From Neoceratodus forsteri (taxonomy: Eukaryota > Chordata > Ceratodontiformes > Ceratodontidae), in NCBI GenBank assembly GCA_016271365.2, contig CM057450.1, positions 1,808,173,967 to 1,808,237,966 on the forward strand: 64,000 nt of DNA. The letters are read 5' to 3'. How positions within the stretch are numbered: position 1 is the first letter of the stretch; each line of letters begins with the position of its first letter. Both the position numbers and the translations under genes were made by a program. This document shows positions 1 to 11,644 of this stretch, in pieces. The notes below the pieces were generated by a model. That model worked only from the letters and a program-made list of their open reading frames with translations. It searched no databases and was not told where the DNA came from.

Positions 1-1087
1 GAGACGGTCCCTGACGTGACTTCTTTACCTAGCAGACCGGAGTCTTTCGACTCTGACTCTGCCAGTCATTCGGAGCCTCATTCCCCTATAGAACTGCAAC
101 CAAAGGAGTCTCCCAGATCTCTGCCAGAGGACCCATCTTTTGCGGAACTCTTCAAATCCATAAAGCAGACCTGCGGCTGGGCATCTCAGGAAATGGACCC
201 AAAAGGAAGATGCTCGCAGAGCACTTAGACCTAACTAATGCGGACCCCCTCCCCATCCCACCATGGACGGGGCAGCATGAGGACTTAATGTCTACAATAT
301 GGCAACAGCCATTCTCTATACCTGTGGTCTCTAAAAAGGCTGACAGGACCTATAACCCCCCTGAAGGGGCATGCCACCTCACGAGTCAATCTTAGGCTGA
401 CTCCATAGTCATCACTGCAGCCCATGATAAGTCAGCTCAGCCGAAGCATCTGAGTGCCTCCTCTTCGGATAAAGAGTCCAAACAGATGGACCAGTATGGC
501 CGCAAGGTCTGCGCTTCCTCCACCTGCGCCATTCGGTCTCTTAATTACGGGCCCACATGGTGTCCTTCCAGAAGTCAACTTTCTCTGACATGGAGAAGGA
601 GCTTCAAACTATTCTGTATGAGGATCTCAGAAATAAGCTTTTGGAAAAGCTGAGACCTAACAAGTCTTCCTGCCGTCATGCACTGTGTACCACCTATGAT
701 TCCGTGGAATCGGTGGCCCAATGCACAGCGTCAGGCATTTGCTTGAGATGTCTGGCTTGGCTCCAGCTTACGGGACTGGCGCAAGACATCCAAACCACTC
801 TTCTGGATGCCTCCTTCAGGGGTTCCATCCCGTTTGGTGGCGAAGCAAAGGATATCATAACGGAGCTACAAGAGAGCAGCAGATCCCTCAGAGACGTCCG
901 CTTCATGTATCACTCGGGCCAGAAACCCAAGCAGTCTTTTTATTGCCCCCAGAAGAGGTGGAACAGGCAGAACCAGCGCAGACACCAGGGTATGCACCGC
1001 GCCACTGGTTCTGGTGCCCAGATCCCCCAGGCAAAAGCCCAAAAGGCTGCTAGAGGTAGTAAAGCGGCCCTCCCCTCCACCTCCTGA
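1..1087 (+). pseudogene. DIRS A gag-like ORF, broken and 5' truncated
   Basis: Open stretches at 16-228 and 557-1087 belong to the gag-like first ORF of DIRS elements. The first is Ser/Pro/Glu-rich and contains SFAELFKSIKQTCG, which parallels NFSEIMQHLQKTFGF in copy C. The second carries a helical stretch, CLRCLAWLQLTGLAQDIQ, parallel to CLRRHSWLRVSEFAPNVQ in copy C, and ends in a basic, Gln/Arg-rich tail. A nucleic-acid-binding capsid-like role is inferred from position only. Several stops separate the pieces. The zinc-knuckle part would lie before the window. Confidence 0.6.
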
Positions 1088-1099
1088 CTCGAGGGGATC

Positions 1100-2730
1100 T
1101 CCTTCACCTTCTCCCGTGTTTTCCGAGGAACCGGTTGGAGAAAGGTTCACCCTTCACCTAGAAGGGTGGCAGGCGATAACCACAGATGCTTGGGTACTCT
1201 GGCTTATTGCAACAGGGCACTCAGTCAAGTTCCTGGACAGACCGGTCAGTCCTCGGGGCAGGTCTCACTACCCGTCAGGTCATAGACATCTCATTCAGCA
1301 GGAAATCCAGACTCAATTGGAAAATCAGCTATAGAGCAGGTTCCTCTTGGGCAGATAGGAAGTGGATAGTATTCACTTTTTCCTAGTACCCAGAAAGACG
1401 GGAGATCTGAGGCCCATCCTAGATCTCAGCCTGCTCAACTTCTTTGTGGAATACAAGAGGTTCCGCATGCTAACTCTCCAGGGATTCTTAACCCTGCTCA
1501 AACAGAACCAATGGCTGTGCTCGTCGGACATGCAGGAAGCTTACCTGCACATACCTATCCTCCAGGCCCACTGCCATTTTCTGAGGTTCACTTTTCAGGA
1601 GAACCACTATCAGTTCAAGGCCCTTCTTTTTGTCCTCTCTTCAGTAGCTTGGGTGTTTGCCAAGTGCCCGGCGGTGGTAGCTGCGGCCTTCTGCCACAGG
1701 GGGATTTACGTGTTTCCTTACCTAGACGACTGGCTGTTGTCGGCACAGTCTCAGGACAGTCTGATGGATTCTCTTTCCACCACCCTGGACCTCTTTTCCA
1801 GACTTGGCATCATTGTGAACTATCCCAAGTCGCAACTTTCACCCTCTTAGCACCTCCAATTCATTGGGGGCAGTGCTGGATACGGTCCAGGGCAGGGTCT
1901 TCTTACCTTCGGACAGGACGGAAACTCTGATTCTACAAGCTGCGTATGTATCTAGCTCCCGTTGGACCACAGTGCACTCCTTCCTTCACCTGTTGGGCCT
2001 CATGGCGGCTGCCATCCCCACAGTTCCGTAGGCCAGACTGCATTTGAGGGTGACCCAATGGACTCTTGGTGTCCAGAGGGACCAGCATTCAGATGACATG
2101 GACCACAGGGTCCTGATCTCCAACAGTATAAAGAGGGATCTCCTCTGGTGGCAGGAACAGTCCAACCTCTCCTTGGGGATTCCTTTTCATCCCCTGTCCC
2201 CTTCCATGACCCTGACGATGGATGCCTCGGGTCAGTGTTGGGGAGCCCACCTGGGAGACCATCAGATGCGAGGGAGATGGTCTCCGCAAGGGGAGCACTT
2301 GCACATAAACACTGTGGAGATGAGAGCTTTGCTCTGTGCTCTCCAAGCGTTTCAGTCCCTCTTCCTACGGGGAACACTCCTAATCCAGACTGACAACACG
2401 GCCATGGTCTGGTACATCAGCAAACAGGGAGGCACCTGATTGTACTCACTCTGCAGGGACGCAATGCAGGTGTGGTACTGGGAAGTCCAGCGAGGCCTGT
2501 CTCTGACTGCGGTCCATGTTCCGAGAATTCACAGAGTCCTGGCAGACAGTCTCAGCCTTACTGTCGCGCGGGCTCACGAGTGGGAGCTAAAACAGGAAGT
2601 AGTGAAAGATTTCTTCAGCCAGAGATGGACCTTTTCGCCTCTCCATCCGACGCAAAACTTCCCAGCTTTTGCTCGCTCATTCCAGAGCGTGGTGTTTTTT
2701 GGTGAGATGCACCGTCTCTCTCTTGGATAG
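1100..2730 (+). pseudogene. DIRS A reverse transcriptase-RNase H, broken
   Basis: RT is read from 1362-1850: the FFLVPRKTGDLRPILDL entry motif, SSDMQEAYLHIPI, and the catalytic YLDD at 1719-1730. RNase H is read in another frame from 2044-2439, with DAS, VEMRA and QTDNTA supplying the acidic residues. It continues in frame after a TGA at 2437-2439, where the related copies suggest an Arg codon; CGA to TGA is a typical CpG decay. The frame change between RT and RNase H shows indels near 1850-2040. The role would be copying element RNA into DNA. The family assignment is firm and activity is lost. Confidence 0.85.
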
Positions 2731-3031
2731 GGAGGTTTCTGTATGTCTTTCGTCCCTTTCCAATTCTTTAGAAGGTTCTGCTGAAGCTTCAAGCAGAGGG
2801 CGCTCACATGATTCTTATAGCTCCCCTCTGGCCTCAGCAGATTTTGTTCCCTCTGCTGTAGCAGCTGGCATTGGAACCCCCAGTACCGCTTCCTTTCCTC
2901 TGTGATCTTCTGTTTCAAGAGGAAGGCAGCCTGGTGCATCCAAGCCTCGGGTCTCTCCACCTGCATGCGTGGCACCTTTGGACATAGCAGTGTCGCGCTT
3001 TGGTGTCTCCTCTTGAGTCACCTAGGTCTCA

Positions 3032-3964
3032 GTGGAGGCCAGGAAATCCTCCACCAGGCCTACGTATGCTATGAAATGGAAGAGATTCTCTATCTGGGCC
3101 ACGGCCAAGGGCCTGGATCTGTTCTTTTGCTCGCTGCCCCAGGTCTTTGAGTACCTCTTTCACCTGTCTGATTCAGGCCTCAGTTACTCATCTCTGAAAG
3201 TCCACCTTTCTGCGGTTTCCACCTACCACCTTCCGGTGGCAGGCAAAACCCTTGCGCAGTTGGAGGTCTCCAGAACTTTTCTTAAGGGGATTCTCCACCT
3301 TAAACCACTGGTCCGTAATCTGCCCCCGAGACTTGAATTTTATTTTAGAGAAACTTACTTTGCCTCCTTTTGAGCTGGCAGCAAGTTGCGACATGCATCC
3401 GTTCGAAGGATTTCAGAACTTCAGGCCCTTGTTTGCAAGGAGCCTTATTTGATTTTCCACAGAGACCAGGTGGCTCTGCAGACTAACTTTCTTCCGAAAG
3501 TAGTCTCAGAATTTACATTGAACCAAGATGTCCAACTGTTGGTCTATTTCCCTGAGTATTTCAATAGGGGAGACTACCTTTTGCACACTCTGGATGTGCA
3601 CAGGATTCTGAGATACTATATCTCTTGGACCAAGGAGGTGCGCAAATCTGACCAGTTTGTGACTTTTGCACCCAGACGTCAGAGTACGGCCATTTCTAAA
3701 CAGGGTTTGTCTAAATGGTTGTCTAATTGTATTTTGTACATTTATCAAAAGTACAAGAAGCCCTTCCTGGGGGAAGTGAAAGGCCACTCGACCCATGGCA
3801 TGGCTGCTTCGACGGCCTTCTTGTGGAATGTGTCCGCTTCAGATATTTGTGCTGCGGCCACTTGGTCTTCGGTCCATACTTTCACCAAGCATTACAGTCT
3901 GGACATCGCCTCTGGGCGTAGGGCCGGTTTCGGTCTTACAGTCCTGCAAGGCCTCTCATCCTAA
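3032..3964 (+). pseudogene. DIRS A tyrosine recombinase, broken, second catalytic Arg replaced
   Basis: This is a lambda-integrase-like tyrosine recombinase of the DIRS type. The N-terminal SAM-like part contains KWKRFSIWA, shared with the other copies. The catalytic part has RRISELQAL (first Arg region), then HSTHGMAAS where the HxxR motif belongs, then ATWSSVHTFTKHYSLD with the nucleophilic Tyr at 3893-3895. Copies B, D and E read HSTR, so the His at 3794-3796 replaces the catalytic Arg; CGT to CAT by CpG decay would explain it. Frame changes and a short loss near 3370-3400 separate the two halves. Confidence 0.85.
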
Positions 3965-4044
3965 TTGGCTTACCAGTTGGCAGACGGCTCCTCCTCCCAG
4001 GCCTAAGTCTCCGACTTCTTTTCCTTAACTGCTTGGTATTCAGT

Positions 4045-4160
4045 CCTCTATGTGAAGACCTAATGCAGGAACCCTCTTGTAGTAAGATATTATAGTTACG
4101 TAAGAACTTACCATAACAGTAGATCTTTGAGAGAGGTTCCTGCAGTAGGTCACCTTTTCC
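4045..4160. repeat. DIRS A internal complementary region
   Basis: The segment around ACGTAAGAACTTACCATAACAG is the reverse complement of the right outer end at 4431-4505. The preceding segment, near 4060 (AGACCTAATGCAGGAACC), should match the left outer end, which is outside the window. In DIRS elements this region is thought to template circle closure. Confidence 0.75.
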
Positions 4161-4239
4161 CACACTCCTTCCCCCAGTTCCTGTTCTTTTCTCTTTTTCC
4201 TTTCCCAGGGCTTTTTATCGGTGGCTTTGGGCTCGAGGA

Positions 4240-4505
4240 GATTTGTTTCCTTTCTCCCATTTCCCCTTTTCGGGAACTTCCGGCAGGAGAACTGGAGGGT
4301 GGGCATGGGGACCGCCCCTATATACTGTCATGTCAACATCCCGTCTTGTGACGCTGGGGGCGGTCCCCCGCTATGTATTGATAGCTAGTGGTTTGCAGTG
4401 CGGTCCTGATGCCAGGGAGCGCAGTCCTATATGTAAAGACCTACTGCAGGAACATTTCTCGATCATCTACTGTTACGGTAAGTCCTTGCATAACTGTAAT
4501 TTCTT
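4240..4505. repeat. DIRS A right terminal repeat
   Basis: This is the terminal arm after the internal complementary region. Its outer 75 bases are the inverse of part of that region. It contains a TATATA stretch near 4319, as the ITRs of C and F contain TATA-like stretches. The outer end includes GGTAAGT at 4477-4483, a 5' splice donor-like sequence. Confidence 0.7.
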
Positions 4506-6012
4506 CCGGGGTACTAACCCTCCCCATCCTCTCTCTGTTCTTCTCCTTGGCCCTCTTGCCCCCAGTAACCACTATTCCCTTTATTACGTCGAAGTTCTGC
4601 TTGAATCCCCTGATGGTTTTCATACCTGCCACCTCAGCCAATATACTGTTCCAGCGTTCCACTGCCCTTTCCGTAAAGTAGTACGTACATCTCTCCTGAA
4701 CCTACCTCCTATTAAATTCCATTCGTGTCCACGAATTGGTATTCAGGCTAAATAGTTCCCTGCAGTTCACTTTAAGACCTTCAAGTTTCTTAAAGGAATT
4801 ATCATAGCTCCCCTCTCCCTTTTGGTGTCCAGTGAGTGCATATTTAGTGCCTTGAGGTGCTCCTCGTAGGATCAGCTTTGGTGGCCCTGAATAATTTTTG
4901 TTACTCTGTGCTGCACTGTCTCCAGCCTATCCTTAGCCTTTCTGAGCTGAAAACTCCAGAACTGGGTGCAGTACTCTAGGTGAGGCCTCATCAGGGATCT
5001 TTAGAGGGGAAGTATTACCTCTTTTCTTCTGCTATCCGTACCCCTCCTGATACATCCCAGTATCCTGTTAGCCTTGCCACAGGCCTTGTTACACTGACTC
5101 GAGTGCTTAAATGAGTTGCTAATAATAACTCCCATTCCTCATCTGTAGTGCTAAGTCTCTCTCTCTTCCCATACAGTACTCTTTCTTGGGGTTCTTTTTC
5201 CCTAGGTGCATTACCATGCACTTTTTAGCATTGAATTTTAACTGCCAGACCTTTGACTACCCCTCTAGCTTATGTAGATCTGTCTGCATTTCCCTTATTC
5301 CCTCGTCACTATCCACCCTCCCACATCGTTTTTTTTTTTTTATCTGCGAAGAGACACAAGCTGCCCTGGATTCCTTCTCCAAAGTTGCTAATGAACATGT
5401 TGAAGAGGACCAGACTCAGGACTGATCCCCATGGAACCCCACTCATAACCTCCCTCTCTTCTGATTTAACCCTATTGACCACCACGCTCTGCTGCCTCCC
5501 CTCTAACCAGTTGCCCACCCAGTTCACTGTGGGTTTAGCTGCACCCAGGTCTTTTATCTTCTTGAGCAGTCGTTTGTAAGGTACTGAATCAAAAGCCTTG
5601 CTGAAGTCAAAGTAAAGCAGATCCACAACATGGCCCTTGTCTAATTCCTTTGTCACCCAGTGAAAGAAAACTCTTAGGCTAGTCTGACAAGAACTTCCTG
5701 CCACAAAACTATGCGGTTTAGTATCCTGGAGCCTGTTGCTCTCCAGGTGGTGTGTGAGGTCCTCTTTGATCAGTGACTCCATCAGCTTCCCTACGATGGA
5801 GGTTACTCTGACAGGTCTGTAGTTCCCTGCTTGCTCCTTATTCTCCCCCCCCTCCCCCAAATGAAATCGGTACAGCATCTGCCACCTTCCAGTCCCTTGG
5901 AACTTCCCCAGATCTAAGTGAGCTGTTGAATAGACATGCCAGTGGTACAGCCAGTCCCACTGCTAATTCCCTGAGTATCTTCACGGATGCAGCCCTTCTG
6001 GTCCCAGATCAA
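4506..6012 (-). mobile_element. CR1 LINE fragment (ORF2 RT part), antisense
   Basis: Reading the minus strand gives the CR1 RT, its downstream part and a 3' stretch typical of CR1. It is 5' truncated: sequence similar to the CR1 pre-RT linker starts near 6012. It directly abuts the end of DIRS A, so it may have inserted next to it or been truncated there. Many indels show that it is old. Confidence 0.8.
5309..5878 (-). pseudogene. CR1 reverse transcriptase fragment
   Basis: The minus-strand frame shows NYRPVRVTSIVGKLMESLI, then LLYFDFSKAFDSVPYKRLL, then SGVPWGSVLSLVLFNMFIS, the ordered RT motifs of CR1-clade LINEs. The catalytic FADD is destroyed: a run of T on the plus strand (about 5329-5341) turns the residues after FAD into a Lys run. 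Gln in the usual GVPQGS is Trp here. CR1 RT copies LINE RNA at a nicked target, and this copy cannot. Confidence 0.8.
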
Positions 6013-6149
6013 AGTTGATGTATGCAGAGCCGGTACACGTGGAAGAATAATGCAACTTATATTTGAAGGGTTTTTTTTTTGCCAGAAAGTGCTAAATATA
6101 TTCTATAAATCCTCAAACGCTGCAGAGCTGCAAAGAATGAGACCTGTCC

Positions 6150-6268
6150 CTTCCAGCAGAAAGATCTGATGTCACAGGGTGGAGCCAGAGGATATACTGC
6201 CCCAGCAGTAAGGAGGAGTTTAGCTTGAAGACTTACAACAAATCAGCCTGTTCCAGTGAAACTGCCAT
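6150..6268. repeat. D-family DIRS terminal repeat relic
   Basis: The stretch GATCTGATGTCACAGGGTGG, followed by GAGCC, TATACTGCCC, AGGAGG and AGCTTGAAGACTT, matches the right terminal repeat of copy D (about 30385-30470) in the same order, at roughly three quarters identity by eye. It stops where copy B begins. No other part of a D-type element lies beside it, so this is a solo or truncated terminal repeat. Confidence 0.6.
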
Positions 6269-6460
6269 TCAAACAACATGAAGTCTTGCTGTATTCTGAC
6301 AATTTGCAGTTACCTCTAGCTCTTGAACTGCCCCGGAGAGTGAAGGGTTAAATTCTATGCCAGGTATAGAACGTTGGGCTCGAGCTCGGTTGAAAACTCT
6401 GTCTGTGTCCTTTTGAAACCAAACCGTCAGATTCTTTACTCCGCCTCACTGAACAGTCGC
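6269..6460. repeat. DIRS B left inverted terminal repeat
   Basis: The reverse complement of 11655-11825 matches this segment along most of its length, including the AACGTTCTATGCC and CAGATTCTTAC/CAGATTCTTTAC landmarks. The outer end also recurs inverted in the internal region at 11290-11330. Confidence 0.88.
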
Positions 6461-6801
6461 TCCGGAGATTTCTCCTTCTGCTCTGTTCTATTGCGGTTAA
6501 AGTTTCGGTTTTAGTCCGATTTTTGTTCCGTTTTTCGGTTCGAGACTCTGTCTATGGTACCGTAAGTACTTAAATTAGTAGTTGTGTGGAAATTGTGAAA
6601 TTTTTCCGATCGGTTCAGCTGAACCGATTTTGTAGTATAATCTTGAAAAATAAAAAGTTAGTGTGTGGTTACCAGTCCATATCGGTTTTAAAAAAAACGT
6701 AATTTTAGTGTTTTTTTCCATCACCCGTGACACGGTATGAAACCAATAGGGGAGTCTTGCCTGGCAGTTGCCATACAAAGGGTAAGTTGTTAAGGTTGGC
6801 C

Positions 6802-8410
6802 ATGTCTGAGAAACCCAAGAAAAAAAACGGGCTCACTGGGTTTCAACACTGCAGTGTGTGTGTGGGGAGGTCTTTGCTAAGGCAGATCCCCACACCACCT
6901 GTGTTTACTGTCTGGGGTTTGACCACCTCGATTCAGACTGCCAAATTTGTAAGAATTTCCCTAAGTCTACCCTGGAAAAAAGGTTAGGTAGACTTAGGGA
7001 TAAGGAGGCCGAGAAATCCGCTGACCTGGAAGGCCAGCTTGGTTCGGTTCCTACCGAACCAGAAGGAGTGCCCTCTGACCAGGGCAATACTTCTTCAGGC
7101 AAGAGGAGAGCCTATCCTGAGGGATCGGTTCCTACAAAAAGAAAATGAAAGGATAAATCGGCCAGTTCGGATCCAGAGCTGCATGTTCCGACCGCCAAAG
7201 AAATAGCCAAAGCGATTCGGATTGTGGAATCGCTTGGTCCGGTTCCGACCGATCCAGCGCCTTCTGGCAGAGGTTCGGTTCGGTCTGCTCCCTCAGTTCA
7301 GGATTATTCCCCTGAAGATTTTTACGAACCAGAGTTTGATGAGGAGGGGGATTTTGAAGAGGATGATTACGATGGTGAAAGTCTGAGTGTGCCTGAGGAA
7401 CTGGACATCTCCCTAGACAGACCTTCTGGTGTTTCCCCTCCTAGGCTTTCTGAGTCCCTTCCCCACTTTCTGTTCTACGGAAAAGTGGCTCGAACCCTCC
7501 AGCTTCCTATTGAGGAGGCTGTAGAGGATCTAGAGGAGCCTGACTTCATAGAGATGATGGACATCTCAGAGTCTAAGAGACTGTCTATGCCCCTTCACAG
7601 GTCATTTGGGAAACGGACACAAAAAATTCTTAGATCTCCCAACTCTGTACCTCCTGTTGACGAGAATGGACAAGAGGTACACCTTGTCAGGCTCGGATAC
7701 AGAATTTCTTTACCGACAGTGTAGCCATGTTGGGGTAGTGCAGGCTGCTGCCTGTGACAAGGCAAACCTCCCCTTGGCTTCACACCCCCCAGACAACGAT
7801 TCCAGGAAGATAGATGCCATGGCAAAGCAACAGTACTTGGCATCATCTTTGGGACTCACACAGGCTAATTATATGGCCTATACAGCCAGGTACCAGAAGT
7901 CCAGGTGGGACACTGTACTGGCACTGGCTAAACAGGCCTCCCCCCAGGTAGCCAAGGAGCTGGAGGGGGTGGCTGCTGATGGGATTGAGGCAGCAAAGGT
8001 GCAATTTCATGCTGCTGTGGACTCCAATGATGTCATCAAGAGTCATGGCTACATCTGTGGTTCTTTGGAGAATGGCCTGGCTCAGATGTACTAGCCTTTC
8101 GCAGGACACCCAGGCTAAGGCCATGGATTTCTTTGTAGTGGGTAATTCTCGACTTGGGGAGCAGACAGAGAATTACATGAAGGAAATGGATGAGTACAGG
8201 ACCACTTATAGGAGTGCCCAGGCCAAAGAGAGGCAGGCAACTCCTCAGAGGCAGCAAGCTAGGGGCAGGTCTTTTCACAGGCCTTTCCACCAAGCGCATG
8301 CCTCCTCTTCCTTTTCTCAGAGGAGGTTCTTCAGAGGGAGAGGCAGAAGGGGGAAGAGCAGGGCTGCATCCACACCTCAGCCTAAGGCTCCTGCCAAGCA
8401 GACACTCTGA
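6802..8410 (+). pseudogene. DIRS B gag-like ORF with CCHC knuckle, frameshifted
   Basis: The start is set at ATG 6802, MSEKPKKKNG, which matches MSEKPKRKTG in copy E. A CX2CX4HX4C knuckle followed by CX2C lies at 6900-6953 (CVYCLGFDHLDSDC then QIC), reached after an early frameshift. An acidic Glu/Asp/Pro-rich middle follows (about 7224-7460). A conserved helical domain comes next (about 7606-8094, with AMAKQQYLASSLGL and QFHAAVDSND), then a Gln/Arg-rich basic tail to 8410. A nucleocapsid-like RNA-binding role is inferred from the knuckle and basic tail. A stop at about 7146 and frame changes near 6840, 7610 and 8040 break it. Confidence 0.75.
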
Positions 8411-8419
8411 TGTGTCAGC

Positions 8420-9965
8420 CCAGGTCGACTCCCCCATTCCAGTAGGAGGAAGGCTGACTTATTTTGTCCAGGACTGGATGTCTGTTACCTCAGACAGGTG
8501 GGTCCTGGAGGTTGTAAGCCAGGGGCTGGTTCTCAGTTTCAAAAGTTTTCTGAAACTGAGACCCAGCTCCTTTCCACCTGAAAATACTTAAGAAACCCTT
8601 GCTCTAGAGGCAGAGGTTTTGTCTCTACTGGCTTTAAAGGACAGAGAGGGAGTTCCTACTCCATACAGGGGCAAAGGTTTGTAGTCCAGGTACTTCCTTA
8701 CCCCGAAAAAGACCGGGGAGTGGCGACCCATCCTAGATCTAAGATACCTAAACAAGCACCTAGTAAAGCCAAAATTCAAGATGTTGACTCTGGGAACAAT
8801 TCTTCCCTCTCTGAGGCCAGGAGACTGGCTAGCCTCCCTGGACCTCAAGGATGCCTTTTTTTCACATTCCCATCCAGTGCTCCCACAGAAAGTACCTCAG
8901 GTTTGAATTGCCCTGGGGCCATTATTAGTTCAGAGCAATGCCCTTCGGTCTAACCTTAGCTCCAAGGGTGTTTACAAAGTGCCTAGCAGTAGTTGTGGCC
9001 TTTTTTAAGAAGGAAAAGGATCTCTGTTTTTCCATATCTGGACGATTGGCTTCTGGTGGGACAGTCTTCAGACCAAGTCAAGTCAGATCTGCAGGTTACC
9101 CAGAAAGTTCTCACTTCCCTGGGGTTCCTTCTCAATCTTCCCAAGTCAGTTCTCGAACCAGTACAGCTCCTCACTTTTATAGGAGCAGAGCTGGACACCC
9201 TCAAGGCAAGAGCCTTCCTTCCTTTGGAAAGGGCAAAAGCCATCTCTCAGCTGGCCTCCTCCTTTCTCCCTCTGGTTTCTCGACCAGCAAGGCATTTTCT
9301 GCAGCTTCTGGGCCACATGGCAACTTCCACAGCAATGGTTCAAGGGGGGCCTGGTTTCAGATGAGGGACATTCAGTTCCATCTGCGAACACTTTGGTCCC
9401 AAAGGAAAGATCCTGTTACCAAGCTAGTTCCTGTTATTTAGACCTTAATTCAGGCCCTTCAGTGGTGGCAGGACCTGGACAATCTGAGGCAAGGTGTTTC
9501 ATTTGTCTCTCAGACTCACTATGTGGTTCTTACCACAGATGCTTCCCTTTTGGGGTGGGGAGCCGATCTGGGAACTCTCATGGCCCAGGGACTGTGGTTC
9601 CCTCAGGAATCCCTTTTTCACATCAACCTGCTGGAGCTCAGGGCAGTATTTCTTGCCCTACAAGTTTTCTTTCAGTCAGTACAGAACAAGGTGGTTCAGG
9701 TCAGGACGGACAACACTACCATCATGCAGGGAGGTACTCGGTCTACAGCCTTGTGCACAGAGGCCATGGATATGGTCCCTGGCTTATTCCCTGCAGACCT
9801 TTCTAGTAGCGGTCCACCTTCCAGGAAAGGACAATGTGATAGCGGATGCATTGAGCAGGATTTCCCAGGGCCATCACGAATGGTCTCTGGATCCTTTTGG
9901 TGTTGAAGGTGATCTTCTCAAGGTGGGGCACTCCGGAGATGGATCCCTTTGCAGCCCCAGATAAT
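8420..9965 (+). pseudogene. DIRS B reverse transcriptase-RNase H, broken
   Basis: A linker with WMSVTSDRWVLEVVSQGL (about 8470-8525) opens the polymerase region, as in copies D and E. RT motifs then follow across frames: a degraded LRYLNKHL region near 8740, LASLDLKDAFF near 8830, and FPYLDDWLL with YLDD at 9035-9046 inside 8993-9364. RNase H lies at 9523-9906 with TTDASLLGWG, LLELRAVFLALQ and RTDNTT. The VWYINKQ-like segment that follows the last Asp in related copies is missing here. The next segment, with HLPGKDNVIADALSR, is the usual DIRS sequence after RNase H. Confidence 0.85.
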
Positions 9966-10234
9966 CACCAGCTTCCTCTGTTTTGTTGCAGACCCCCTGT
10001 CTTGGGTTCAGTCCCTTTGGATGCTCTGATTTTGAACTGGGAAGGGAAGTTTCTTTATGCCTTCCCTCCTTTTCCTCTATTGTTCAAGGTATGGTCACAA
10101 CCATGCAAAGTGATTCTGATTGCTACAGACTGGGCCAGGCAGCCTTGGTACCCCCTGTTGCTCTCCTTAGCAGTCCATAGTCCTCTGTCTCTTCCCAGGA
10201 ATTACAATCTGCTAACCTCCTCTCAGGGGAGGAT

Positions 10235-11255
10235 TTGTTACCCCAATCTCCAGTCACTCAATCTCAAGGCATGGCTTTTGAAGACTTAGAGTATGCAGAT
10301 TTACATCTGTCCCAAGGGATTCTGGAGATCCTCAAGGCTTCTCTAAAGTCTGCCACAAGAAAAACCTACAATTCCAAATGGAAAAGGTTCAGTATTTGGT
10401 GTTCCAAGAAGCACGTTTCCCCAGACACTGCTGACTTGTCTACAGTCCTCGATTACATGGTTTACTTTAATGGCCTCAGCTACTCTCAAAGTTCATTTGT
10501 TAACTATTTCTGCTTTCCTGTCAGTGGGGAAATCTTCCTCTTTGTCATCTCACCCTGTATTCTGTAAATTTTTCAAAAGATTGCTTCGTACCAATCCACC
10601 TTTTAGTGCTCAGCTGATGCAACCCCCCTTCGAGCCTAAGTCCTCAGCAGAGCTCAAGTACTTGACTTGGAAAACTGTATTTTTGGTTGCTGTTACTTCT
10701 GCCAGACGTATCAGTGAATTGCAAGCCCTGTCAGTGAAGCCTGACTTCATCTCTTTCCATAGAGATAAAGTGGTTCTTAGAACCAGTAGAAGGTTCCTAC
10801 CTAAGGTTGTTTCTGATTTCCACTTAAACCAATCTATGTCTCTTCCTGTGCTCTTCACTGATCATACCTCCTCGGGAACGGAGGCGACACAGTTTAGATG
10901 TTAAAAGGGCCTTTAGGTACTACATAGAGCATACAAAGAGTCACAGGTTTGAGTCCCTCCAGTTGTTCCTCACTTATGGGGAAGTAGGTAAGGGAAAACC
11001 TGCCACCAAGAGAACCATTGCCAGGTGGATTGTGTCCTGTATTCAGTTCTGCTATGAAAAACTGCACCCTCAGGCCTGAGGGCTCATTCCACTAGAGGTA
11101 CAGCTGCAGCTAGGGATATCCCCTTGTTAAAAAATCTGTCAAGCAGCCACCTGGAAAACAGTTTATACCTTCACCAAGCATTACTGTCTGGATATCCAGG
11201 CTAGGAGTGATGCTAGGCTTGGCACAGCAGTACTTCAGAGCCTATTCCCAAAGTA
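10235..11255 (+). pseudogene. DIRS B tyrosine recombinase, frameshifted
   Basis: The N-terminal part has SATRKTYNSKWKRFSIW (10350-10400). The catalytic core has SARRISELQALSV (about 10697-10735), LPKVVSDFHLNQ, then RAHSTRGTAAARDIP (11077-11125) with HxxR intact. The nucleophile context FTKHYCLD follows near 11170-11200 in another frame. A frameshift near the A-run at 11130 and others near 10500 and 10880 disable it. It would integrate the circular DNA product. Codon use and length match copy E. Confidence 0.85.
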
Positions 11256-11287
11256 GGTTCTGTTCCTCCTCCTTGGAGGTACTGCTT

Positions 11288-11402
11288 GGTAGTCTGCAAA
11301 TTGTCAGAATACCACAAGACTTCATGTTCTTTGAAGAAAAAAATACTCACCTTAGTAACTGTGTTTCTTCTAATGGAGTCTTGTTGTACTCTGACCTCCC
11401 TC
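11288..11402. repeat. DIRS B internal complementary region
   Basis: Two abutting pieces are visible. The sequence near 11290-11330 is the reverse complement of the left outer end (6269-6310). The sequence near 11340-11400 is the reverse complement of the right outer end (11795-11854). Their junction equals the junction of a head-to-tail circle. Confidence 0.85.
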
Positions 11403-11644
11403 TCTGCCCCCCTCTCAGAACCTGTCTTTGGGAAGTGGGTGGGCAGGTGCAGTGTTGCACCCCAGGGGTGTCTTTACTCCACTCCTGTTGTGTTTGGTGC
11501 TTTGTATTTGTTTAATTAAGAGTTTTTAGTTCTTATTACCTGGTTTTGGGTCTTTGGGTTTCCTGACTTGAGTCTTTTGGGGAATCCAGTCTTTGTTGCC
11601 AGTTGGTTACTAGGAGTTTTTACAATTTCCACATTATTTAGTCA

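Larger units (their letters stand above)
1..4505 (+). mobile_element. DIRS-like retrotransposon copy A (5' end outside window)
   Basis: The order is gag-like region, reverse transcriptase, RNase H, tyrosine recombinase, internal complementary region, right terminal repeat. That is the DIRS-order layout, with no protease, DDE integrase or LTRs. The right edge is set by the match between the reverse complement of about 4085-4155 and 4431-4505. The left repeat lies before the window. The coding frames are broken by stops and frameshifts, so this copy is dead. Its terminal sequence resembles copies C and F, so I place it in the same subfamily. An antisense CR1 fragment directly abuts its right end. 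Confidence 0.88.

Noticed and set aside
1..4505. Endogenous retrovirus or LTR element
   Set aside because: RT and RNase H are present, but there is no LTR, no primer binding site, no protease and no DDE integrase. A tyrosine recombinase and inverted repeats point to DIRS.
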